DNA from: Lycium barbarum
Taxonomy: Eukaryota; Streptophyta; Magnoliopsida; Solanales; Solanaceae
Direction: 5' to 3'
Length of the DNA stretch: 64,000 nucleotides
Assembly: GCF_019175385.1 (NCBI RefSeq)
Contig: NC_083345.1
Location: forward strand, 119,291,657 to 119,355,656
Shown here: piece after piece, positions 31,789 to 42,200 of the stretch
How the letters are laid out: the number at the start of each line of letters is the position of its first letter
Position numbering within the stretch: position 1 is the first letter of the stretch
The notes under the pieces: model-generated
What the model was told of the DNA's origin: nothing
What the model saw: the letters and a program-made list of their open reading frames with translations, nothing else
Database searches by the model: none
Program-made: the position numbers and the translations under genes

Positions 31789-33881
31789 ACACCTCCAACT
31801 TAAAGTCTTTACTTGTTCTCAAGCAAATCAAAACAAAAGTCTTAATGAGGATCCACTTTAAGCACAAAAACATGATTTTGGTTAGTACCAACAATTAGGC
31901 TACAAGCATGTGAAACTTCAACCAAATAACTCCCTCATTTCAAAATACAATTTCAAGAATGCAATAGAGATTTTAAACCATCAAGCAACAACACTCAAGC
32001 CTCAATAAGTGACTCAAAACCACTAGCTTACTAGATATGCTCAATTGACTCAACTTGAAATTTTTCAACATTGCCAATCTATCGTAATTCATATGCCCTC
32101 ACAAGAAAGAAAGTCCCACAATCACTATATTCACAACAACAACGCAAGGGACAAATATACAAAGTCACTCACACTCAACAAAGAAATTCTAGTGCTAACA
32201 AATATCACACCATAAGCTTGCCCTTATTTTCATTCATCACTAACTCAAGAACATTCGGTTGGAGATCACATAGGGACTTTTTAAGCTTGTAATGTAGGCT
32301 TAGGGAAGGGTAGGATAAGTATTTGGGATAGAAGTGACTACACCCTCCTTGAGCACTACACAATACCTTCTTTTTCTGCATTCCTCTTCATTTCAAAACA
32401 TCACTCCTTCCTTTGCATACTAGTTTCCCCAATTATTCTAACTTCTTTTTGTGCAACCATTTTCTTGATTTCTATTTTTTTTTTTTGGCACAAAAAGTTT
32501 GCAACATATTTGTATTTTTCAAATTTTCTTCCTTTCTTTTGACTTTTCCACAACAACAACCTTCACCACTTTTCAAGAAACACTAACACCCCCAACTTAG
32601 GCTTTTAGCCTCAAATTCACAATTTCATGTTCAAGGAGGGAAAGGTTAAAAAAAAAAGAATTTCATCAAGAAGGTTAAAGGCTTGTAAGGTGGCAATCAA
32701 AGAAAAGATCATAGGCTCAAATGGGGTTACTAGTGATATTATTTATGCAATGGTAGGCTAGAAAGGCTAAAGAGGCTTTTTCAAAAATCACAAAGATAGC
32801 CCAAGGTCATCTCTCCAACCAACATAATCAAACTTAGCATTGAAAGACTAACCGGACAAGTTCTAGATGATAAAAGTAAACACAAGATTTATTCAACAAA
32901 CACTCACCGCACATGGCATATGAACTAGTCAAGATGGATCAATTTCACTTCCTAAGTAAGGACAACTAGAGCAATATCTCATAATCCAAAGTAAACACAA
33001 CTAGTAGGTACAGAGTCACCAAATGAGCCAAAAAGTTGTCACAAAGATCATTCTTTCCTATGCACCTTGCTTTTTAACTAACGCAAAACAATTTGGAGGG
33101 GTATTCGCATTTCAATATTTCACATGCAAGAGACTAACTCTATTAGTACCAAACAAGCCAAGAGTTTCCACATTTTTCCTCAAAGGAGCACCTACACCTA
33201 AACTACAAGACTAATGAAAGAAGCTAAGAAAGAAAACAAAATAATAAGAGTGACTAATCCACAACATGCCAACAAAACAAAATCTTCAAAAATTTGAGCA
33301 AGTTCCATTTGCAACAACGTCTATCCACAGCCACACCAACAGTCACAAAACAAACCCGGCAAGGGCACACAATATCCATATATAAGACAAAAGCCCGGCA
33401 AGGGCACAATTTATGCATAACCAAAATATAATGTGCTACCACATGCCACCCCCAACTACAATTATTGCAGTGTCCTCACTGCACATAATCCAAACAAAAT
33501 ATAAAATAGTTTGAGGGCAAATATTTTTTTTTTGTTATCAGCACCTGCGACTCGCAGGCATGACCTGCGGTTCGCAGGTGATGTCACCTGATTTTTTTTT
33601 AAACTGTCAGCACCTGCAAAACGCAAGCATGACCTGCGAATCGCAGGTGATGTCACCTGAAAACTTTTTTTCAGCAGCAACTACTGGTTTGGGGCTGCTC
33701 TAAAAATCCGACCTGCTCAAAACAACTCCAAAAATTCTAAAACTTTGTGGATTAGTCAAAAATAATCTACTAAGCTATTCTAAAAAAAAAAAGAAAATTT
33801 AAAAAATGACTTAAATTTTTTAAAATGATGGGTTGCCTCCCACCAAGCGCTTAAGTTAACGTCGCGGCACGACGGTAACCT
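31789..33881 (-). other. Non-coding 3' region of the Athila-like element
   Basis: No retroelement domain in any frame. It is A-rich on the plus strand and holds a duplicated palindromic repeat at 33541-33665. The expected polypurine tract beside the left LTR is weak (GTTGGAGGTGT on the minus strand). Confidence 0.6.
33541..33665. repeat. Duplicated palindromic CACCTGC/GCAGGTG unit
   Basis: CAGCACCTGCGACTCGCAGG, CATGACCTGCGGTTCGCAGG, then TGATGTCACCTGA is followed after a T-run by a second copy at about 33608 (CACCTGCAAAACGCAAGC and so on). Each unit holds CCTGCG...CGCAGG arms able to form hairpins. Confidence 0.85.
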
Positions 33882-35206
33882 TTACCACTTTTCCCTCCAT
33901 TTGAAAGATATGAATTTGCGCCCCAACTTTGAATCAAGATTCCGGTGATGCTCGTGAGGCGGTGGTAGGAAACCAAAGAGGCCAACTCTCGGGTGTCGCA
34001 TTTTGCACTTCTTGGCCCGTAAGTGAGGCATGCCATTTTGTCTTCTTGGCATAGCAAACTTCAAAATGAAAACGCTTTCTTCTTCATCTCCAAAATTCTC
34101 CATAGGCTCGATTAGTTCAACTTCCATTTCACTAACCAAGCATAATGTTGAAAAATGGTTGGAATGTGGTCTAAGGCGCTCCATTTTCAAATTTGCTCCA
34201 TTTTTGACATCCCGACCCACAAATGAACTAGAGTCCTCAAAAATTATTTGCTGAACCTTTTTATTCAACTCTAGTATCATTTCTTCAACTTCGGCATCTT
34301 GCATTATTTTTGGGTTGGTCGGTTGGCAATTCATCATTAGCTCTTGAAAATCAATCTTGACCACTTTTTCATTGGAAACAAACTTAAAACTACTATCCAT
34401 GACTATTTGATGTTGAGTATTGCATACCTCAACTTTTGCATTCAATTCGGCTTTCAAGTCACGGATAGCAATTTCAAGTTTCTTCAACTCTTGACTTTGC
34501 TCAACATGGATTTTTAAAAAATCTTCCATCATCCTCGAAATGTCTTCACGATGATCCCCATAGGCTTCAAGTTGTTGAGCTTGAGTCATAAGCCAATCTT
34601 GGGTCACAATTTCCACTTTGTCAAGGCCTTCTTCAAATTGAGAGTCATTCAAAGCTTGTAAAAAAATCCATCCTTGGAGAAATTCATGTTTTGGCCACTT
34701 TCTTGGCTACTTTCAACACCCTCAAGTTGTTGAGCATCATGAGTCTGAACCAATAGTTTCATTTGATCCTTCAAGGTGTGAATAGCTTTGTCATTGCAAT
34801 TAATTGCTTGCCTCAAGTCATCAAGTGGTTGCCTCATGTCCTTAACCGCTAAGTCCTGTTTTTCCACCTTTTCAAGGATGGTCTCCAACATGAGCATTAT
34901 CCTCTCATTTTGAGCATTTGAGGCTTCTTCCACTTCCATATCCCTACTATCATCAAAATTAAAACTAGAATAGTCATAGTGGGGGTTCGGGGAAGGGAAG
35001 GCCAAATAAGCACAATTATCCCAATGACCATTTTGACCACCACACCTGTCACAAATACTCCACTCATAGGTTTGGGATTGTGCGCAAAATCCGCCCCCGG
35101 GAGAATTCAAACAATTTTGCCATGAGTGTGGTCCTCCACAATAAAGACAAGGGTCATCAAAGTATGAACAACTACCATCCGACCAATTTTTATTATATGA
35201 TGCCAT
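33882..35206 (-). pseudogene. gag: Gag-like protein of the Athila-like element, one frameshift
   Basis: The start chosen is the ATG at 35206 (MASYNKNWSDG), about 115 bp from the primer site. Two tandem zinc-knuckle-like motifs come first, CLYCGGPHSWQNC and CDRCGGQNGHWDNC, near residues 17-30 and 50-63. They are followed by an acidic stretch and long coiled-coil-like helices (METILEKVEKQDLAVKDM, then after the shift LEAYGDHREDISRMMEDFL and QSQELKKLEIAIRDLKAEL). The frame breaks at a T7 run near 34665-34670. Reading resumes as LQALNDSQFEEGLDKVEI. A one-base homopolymer change would explain it, leaving about 440 residues overall. Knuckles at the N-terminus rather than the C-terminus recall Athila Gag. 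No protease follows. Confidence 0.65.
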
Positions 35207-35320
35207 TTTTTTATATATATAAAAATCAAATAAAGTAACGAAACAACAACACACATAGTCACAAGTTTGGACCAAAGCAAGCAAGCTTAAATCCCAAACT
35301 AACTCAAATACGCCAAATTA

Positions 35321-35339
35321 TTCCCCGGCAACGGCGCCA
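35321..35339 (-). promoter_or_regulatory. tRNA-Asp primer binding site
   Basis: The minus strand reads TGGCGCCGTTGCCGGGGAA, the well-known plant retroelement site complementary to the 3' end of tRNA-Asp. It sits 4 bases from the 5' LTR end and fixes the element's orientation as minus. Confidence 0.9.
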
Positions 35340-35343
35340 AAAT

Positions 35344-36621
35344 TGATAACGTCCAAATCCACTCCTCAAAGAGAAAGCATACACGGTCGTATGCAATATA
35401 ATTTACCCAACTATGAGTCGGGGTCGATCCCATAGGGAACAATATACTAGGCGATTAAGAAAGTAAGGAACTTTCACTTACCAAGCTAAGCCAAACGATA
35501 GATAATATTTTGGTTTTTGAGAAAATTATAACTAATGCGGAAATATAAACTAACCTAGAAAGCAAGTAAAATGATCAATGGCCACAAGCATGGATACAAG
35601 AAACTCTCAAGTAACGATCCAATGTATTTTATGATTTTACAACTAAGAGCAGGTTTGTGTTGATAGATAATGATTTCTAAAATCTCATTGAAAGTCTTCC
35701 AACCAAATCAATTAATTTCACTCTAAGCTTTTCCAAGCCTTAGAGTGTGATATCAAGCACAATCAATTTAACCTCAAGTAACTATCCTCTTCCGAGCTCA
35801 AGTTATTAGATGGGTTTAATGACCCATATTCTTGCTATTAACTCTTTTCCTAACCTCTACTTTCTTTTCCAAGCAAAGTATGGGTATTTAGGCACAAATA
35901 ATGTTGTACACCATTAAATGACATTAAAGCTTGAAGAGTTAATAGAGAAACAATAAACCCACTTCATTAGAAATAACAATCATTCAATACATAAGCATAA
36001 CAAGAGGTTTCATCCAACTTTGCAAATGAATATTTTCATGAACAAGATGAAAGTTATGGAATAAAATTCTACACACTTAGATATACAATACAAGGCAAGA
36101 AATTTAAGAATTGAATTAAAGGTTTAAGAAATGCTCAACCAAATCTTCAAATCTTCAACCCCAAAGTGTGGTGTAGGAACCTAGTCTCCAAAACTTGTAT
36201 GAAAATGGCCAAAGATGAGTTTTACAAACCCTAGCATTCTATTTATAGAAGTGCCAAAACGGGAACAAAATCTGGACAAAAATACCCTGCGTGCACTACA
36301 TGCTACTCGCATCTTGTGTCGCATGTGCAACATGCCAGTCGCATGTTGTGCCAAACCGTAGCTTGTTGTGCAAATATCTCTGTCAGCACATGCTGCAGCA
36401 AGTGCTGCTCGCATGCACGACATGCTGCTAGCATGTGCTGCCAGAAAGTGCTCCTTGTTCTATTTTTGCTCTATTTTGCTCTGTTTTTCTCCGTTATGCT
36501 CTCCGGGCATCTTATCCTACAAAACAACATAAATACATAAAAAGTAACAACAAAAGTGCTTGAAGAGTTACAAAAGCTTAAGAAATTAGCATCGAATATC
36601 CCGTAATTTCACGGCACATCA
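35344..36621 (-). repeat. 5' LTR of the Athila-like element
   Basis: 1278 bp. It shows the intact site of the 27480-30775 insertion. A minus-strand TATA box (TATAAATAG) lies at about 36241-36249. Upstream of it on the minus strand is a dense set of GCATGTTGTGC / AGCATGTGCTGC repeats (36296-36445). That block includes about 45 bp absent from the other LTR. Confidence 0.88.
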
Positions 36622-36626
36622 ATTAC

Positions 36627-37764
36627 CCCCCCCCCCCCCCCCCCCGGCCTTTTTTTTTTTTTTGTATTTTTGTACCCTTTTTCATCTGACGTGGCACAAA
36701 AAAAATTATAATTTAAAAATAGGCGAGTGTAGCAATAAAAATAATTTTAAAGCCCCACCCTCCCTTTCTTCCACATACACAAACCTTTCTTCTTCTTCAG
36801 TAAGAAAGAACCCATTGAAGAGTACAACCCATTTGCATATCGAATCGAGTTTTTTTCCTTTTCTGAATCGAGTACAGCCCTTTCCTTTTTATGGTTTGAT
36901 TTGCTTTGAGTTTTTTAATTGTTTTTCCGTGATGTAAGGAGAGTAAAAATGAGGGAATCGAAGTTGTTTGGGGCTGGAGGTGGGGGTGGCGTGAGGCGTG
37001 AGGGTGGAGGAGAAGAGGTGAGCTGAGGCGGGCTACTAATTAAATGGAGAAAAAGAAGGGTTCAATTGCACTTTAAAAATTTAAAAATTTCATGATTCTT
37101 GAACCCAAATAGGTTGTTTTCTTGAAAATATATGTATGATTGATGATGAAATTGAATGTGGACGTGTTAATGGAGGAAGAAAATTTGTTTTAATTGAGGA
37201 AGATAAAGGAAAGAAAAAGAAAAACAAATTGATGATTCTTGAACCCAAATAGGTTGATTTCTTGAAAATATATGTATGTTTGATGATGAAATGGAATGTG
37301 GGTGTGTTAATGGAGGAAGAAAATGGGTTTTAATTAAGGAAGATAAAAGGGGGGGGGGGGGGGGGGGGGAGGGGGGTGGCCTCTGAAATGAAGAAGAAAA
37401 AGAAGAAGAAGGGTTTAGTGATGAAGAAGATAAAATTAATGGAGGGTTTAATGATTAATTAGAGGTTAATTAGTGTAAATATAATTAACATAAGAAATAT
37501 CAAATGAAAAAAAGAAAGCAAAATAATATAAAATTAAAATTTAGAAAGTTCCAGCGTGGCACTGACGTGGCGCCGATGTGGCGGAGAGTGTGCAACACTC
37601 TCCCTTGTGCAACTGGTCATCTAATTTTTTTGTGTCACGTTAGCCGAAAAAGGGTACAAAAATACAAAAAAAAAAAGACCATGGGGGTAATAGGTCACCT
37701 CCAAAGGTTGGGTGCATTATAATTAATTCGAGTATACATTGAGGGGGCATTTGGCTATTTTCTT
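36627..37764. other. Right part of the Mutator-like element
   Basis: Contains a poly-C run (36627-36645), a TIR segment with TTTGTATTTTTGTACCCTTT and its inverted partner at about 37640-37675, a duplicated TTCTTGAACCCAAATAGGTT at about 37092 and 37228, and a poly-G run at 37349-37378. The frames at 36662-36937 and 37504-37722 have no motif. Confidence 0.6.
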
Positions 37765-38890
37765 ATTATTTAAAATTACCAAAATTTTGCAAATACTTTA
37801 TTTCCCTTTTAAATCCATGAGGTTTGAGTAATTAAAGTAATTAACTATTTAACCCTTTAAACTTCTGATTTTTACATAATTTGCATGATTTGCCAAAAAA
37901 ATAGGCATAATTGCCCATAAATGTTTTAATTAGGCTAATTAATTAATTAAGTGATAATTATTTCAAAACTGATCCTTTTGTATAAATATATTTTTTCAGG
38001 GCCACAATTAAATTAATCAGTAAAGAAATTAAATTTATTTTTGCAAAATCAGCCAGTTAATGTTTTATTTGAAATAACTAGTTTAATTTAATTTCAAAAT
38101 TTGCTAATTAATCCAAACAAGGCCATAATCGAAATAATTATGCTAGGTTAGAATTAATTAAGGCCATTTTAGGCCCATTAACAATTTGGCCGACTATTAA
38201 ATTATTTAAATAGAATAATTATGGCCTAAATTTTCCTATAATTAAAACTTCATCAATTTTAAGATTTTCTAATTATTTGTACTAAATATATATATGTATA
38301 CACCAAGTATATATATATATATATACAAGGCTGAGACCCGGCCTAAATCAGGCTAAGACCCGGCCCAAATCTTTTTAAAAAAGGGGTTTAAGGGGGTATC
38401 CCCCCCCCCCCCCCCAATTCTCATTTTTTCATTTTCAGAAAAAAGAGCCCCCTCTCTCTCTCTCTCTCTCTCTTCCTCTTTTTTGATAAACCCTAATCGC
38501 CACCTCTTCTTCTCTCTCTCTGTCCATGCTAAAAATGGCAAATCTGCAGAACATAGCAATTGCATGCAGCTTTATTGTGTCCATTTTGATGAAAGCATTT
38601 AATGTTGTACTCAAATCCGTGATTTTGAATCATGAATATGGTAATGAATCGATTTTCTTGTTTTATTTTACTGTATTATGCTAAGATTTACACATATTGT
38701 TTTTGTATTTTGCTTAAATTTCATTTGTTGTGTTTGAAAGGGTTGGATCGAAGTAAGAAAGGTTCAGCTCTGACTGTATATGTGCTTGAGAGGCCATATG
38801 AGGCGTAGATCTGGTCTTGAAGTCCATTTTTTCTGAAAATGCATTTGTCCCACATCGTTTACTTAGAGTTTTAAGCGATTTTTTGGGGTT

Positions 38891-38900
38891 CTATTTATAG
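38891..38900 (+). promoter_or_regulatory. TATA-like box of the Tat-type solo LTR
   Basis: CTATTTATAG downstream of a CT-rich stretch (about 38450-38520). The donor-like site at 39230 lies about 335 bp further on, matching the spacing in the young Tat LTR. Confidence 0.5.
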
Positions 38901-39230
38901 ATACCCACCCCCCTTTAAAACAGAGAAGTCTGAAAGTTGAAAATTTTGAAAAGGGTAAAGAGAGGCTTTTTTCTAAAAGAAAATTTGAGTCTCAAAGTCA
39001 AAAATTTTAAGAGTCTTTTCAGCTTTCAAGGAGAAGTTAAAAGAAAGGCCAAAACTTTGAATTTTCGATCCTTTTTTAGTAAAATTTTAAGACTTCCCTA
39101 AGTGTGAGGTCTTTATGAGTTGAAATTTTTTATTTCTTTCTTTTTGTTCGAGTGTGTGTGGCTGGGTTGGAGTTTTGGAAGCACTTAAGGCTTTCAAATT
39201 CGTTTTTGATCAGGGCTACACCATAAAAAG

Positions 39231-42200
39231 GTAATGCTTTATCCTGTTTATTTATTTTGGTATTGTTTAGTATTAGTCTACATGTTAATAATTCATTAAT
39301 GTTGTTTAGTTGCTGATTTGCCTATAATTTAGTTGAGCTTATGTATTGAATAGGCATTAATTAAGATATAGATGTAGAGGTTGCCCCTCTTTATTTTTAA
39401 AAGTCCTGCCTGACATTAACAATTGTTCTTTTTGAAAAAAAGGTTTAATGTGTATGCCTAATAATGAAAGGATTGTTTAAATATGCTGAGATAAGCTCCA
39501 TGTATTCTTTTAGATGTTGAAGGTTGCTATCTTTGTTGTTCTATGCTTAAATCTGATGAGAATGTGGTCACCTAAGTCATGGCACTAGTTTTGATGAAAT
39601 TTAAGCTAACATTAATCCTGATTGAATGTAGTAGAACACCAAAAGGTGGTGATATCTATTAGAAGTATTTGAAACAATTGTCTTTGTCTTATAAGATATG
39701 ACTTTGGCTTTCTTTTCTCTTGTCTGAATCTGTTCTTATGTGTGGGCCTGCATACTTGTGATGTTAACTAAGTGACATAAGTTATGACTGGAATAAAACC
39801 TGGGAAAGGATCATCCTTAGTTTAAAATACAACTTAGGGGAACCAAGCATGTCTATAAGAAATTTGTGAAAATTGGCTAAGGCATGTGGAGTTGTCTTTT
39901 GCTTACACTTGTGTGGGTTTGAGGTCTCCCCAGGTCTGTTTAAATGTGCTTAAGTTAGTCAAGTAACTTTGAATAGTGGTATATTGTGCATTAAAGGGTA
40001 AAGGAAAGTGACATCCTAGAGTAGGATAAAGGAGTCTAAAATGAAATTTGAGGTTTAAGATCACTAATAAGATAATGGGGTGTCAAAAGGTCCATAGGGA
40101 GTTCATAAAAGTTTATAAAATTGTTGAGCTTGTTTTGAAATAAAAAGGGAACACCATATTTCATTAGCAAGACTAAGTGTCCTGTTTGATTTCATTTGAA
40201 TAGAATTTAAACTCTGCATTCAAAAGGGAACACCATATGTCTAACTTTCTTTCTGATTCATGTCTGATTTTCCCAAAAAAGAAGTTTAAGATAGGTTTCA
40301 AAGGTAATTTGAAGTCTTGATGTACATGTAGCTATCTAAAAATGATTGACCAATTGGAGATGGAACTGTTTTGAACCTGAAACTTGATATTCAACTTGAT
40401 TTTTCTTGTAACTCTTAAGTGATTAACTGTTCTAGTTTTCTTAAGTGTCAATGGCTAAAAATATTCAGTATGGCCTCACATAGTGTGGTTTTCTTTTTTA
40501 AACTGAAGTTGATTGGAAACTGTTTTGTTTATGTGAATAATTAGGGGTCTAGGTGAGACTCATTTTAAAAGAGTGGACAGTGGCAAACCATTTTTGTCCA
40601 TGAGTTTTGGTGGCTGGTATTTGATAGGAGAATAAGGCAAAGGGGTGGGGTTGCTTTGGGAGAGTAAAAGGTGAGCCTAGGTGTGAACTGGAGGTAATGA
40701 CCAGTAGAGCCTAGGATCCTTTTTACTAAAGGTAAGGTGTAGGAAAAGGATGGGGAGGTGATGACCTCACCCTATCTGTCCCTTCCTTCAAGACCCTAAG
40801 GCTTCCCCAACTCCCTAGACTTTGTTTCTCATAACTATGGAGTTCGGTGAGAGTTGATAATTGGCCAAGGATTGTTTGCCATGCCTTGGGGGGAAATTTT
40901 TTGTGATTTCTTGTCGCCTAAAAGTTAAGTTAGAATAGAAGGACAACTATCTGCTACACCTTCGTCATGCCTTAGGAATTTTGAATTTATGTTGTCTAAA
41001 ATTAAGTTTGAAACAAAGAGTAGGTGTCTTTCATGTCCTTGTCATGATTAAAGAGGTTGAATTGCTATTAACTAAGTCCTAAAGAGATGAATTGCTCTTT
41101 TGGTGTTTACATCCATGTTTCTCTTCTTTTCTTGAGGTTTGACCTGTCTGATTGCTTGCTTGCCTTTCTGAGGAATGAGTTTTAAGGTTGGTGTGGTAAT
41201 TATGTATGGACTTGATCATGTAAATACATTTAACTTAGTTTGAACTTAGAGATGAACACTTGATTAATCTTAGGTTGGTAAAACCTTTCATTTCTGGAAC
41301 TAAATAGTGTCACCTAGACTTTAATAAATACTATAGTATAACCTAGACTAAAAGAAATAAAAATTGTGATCTGTCTAGTAGTAATTGGTCCTACATCATT
41401 AGTGTTTTAAAATCCTTAAAGATAGAATTAGGATAATGAAATGATTAATGTATTGTGCCTATGCTAAAATGAATGGTGTGAAATGGGAGTTGGTTTGATG
41501 TTGATTATGGTGGTGTGATAGGTATTCCTAAAGGCATCATGGGCCACTTGGTTTAGACTGGTCTTTTAAAAGACACCTTAAGAGGGGCAGAGAAGAGCCA
41601 AGCTTAGCTTGACTCATAGTATCTACCCCTAAAATGAGGGGTGTCATGACTAGTCTATATGCCATGGGGAACATTCTTGTCTTAAAGGGATAGGAATTCC
41701 TTAAATCCTATCATCTTACAAAAAGAAAATACGGCCTGAAGGTAGAAAGGGTTAGAAAGCCTAGTATGATCAAAGGTCTAGGATGCACTTAAGAGGTTAA
41801 GAGTAATGAATGTGATTATCTCCAGGAATTGGTCTTTAGTTTGTTTCTAAAAGCAATAAACTGGTTTAGGATTATTGGCAATAAAATATCCATATTAGGA
41901 GTTTAAAGAAGTTTGAATATGTGAAGGTTAGTGTTTGAACTTTATGCCATCTTTTCTTTTGGAATTTATTGATACACATTTAGTTGACTCTGTCCCTGTC
42001 TATCTTAACTGGTAACTGGTATAAAGCTTTGAGGGGTAATGCATTCCCACCACTATTGTGCTAAAAATAAAGATTCTTTCTGTGGTCTTCTTCCTGGGAA
42101 TGTAAAACTAGTCAGTCCTAGTCTCACTTAATGTTGTTTGGTCTAGACTTCTTGATGTTACAACTCTACCTTTTGGGTGATTATAAGTTGTGGAATTTAT

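Larger units (their letters stand above)
27265..36621 (-). mobile_element. Athila-like gag-only LTR element, minus strand
   Basis: TSD ATTAC is at 27260-27264 and 36622-36626. On the minus strand the LTRs begin TGATGTGCCGTGAAATTACG and end GGACGTTATCA. The right LTR is 1278 bp. The left is 1223 bp once its own nested solo LTR is removed. A primer binding site matching tRNA-Asp, typical of Athila relatives, adjoins the right LTR. The 3.5-kb interior codes only for a Gag-like protein with zinc-knuckle motifs. RT, RNase H, integrase and protease are absent, so it is non-autonomous (TR-GAG-like). Confidence 0.85.
27199..37764. mobile_element. Mutator-like non-autonomous TIR element, split by an LTR element
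   Basis: A 10-bp TSD ATTATTTAAA stands at 27189-27198 and 37765-37774. The termini are long imperfect inverted repeats: left GAGAAAATAGTCAACCCCCT, TGACGCACCCAACCC, GACCTATTAC. The right complement reads AAGAAAATAGCCAAATG, CCCCCTCAATG, ATGCACCCAACC, GACCTATTAC. Homology resumes inside the nested element's right border with TTTGTATTTTTGTACCCTTT and TGACGTGGCAC, giving TIRs of well over 100 bp. Without the insert it is about 1.2 kb and has no transposase. TSD length and long TIRs suit the MULE group. The TSD is AT-rich, so the exact edge may be off by a base or two. Confidence 0.72.
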
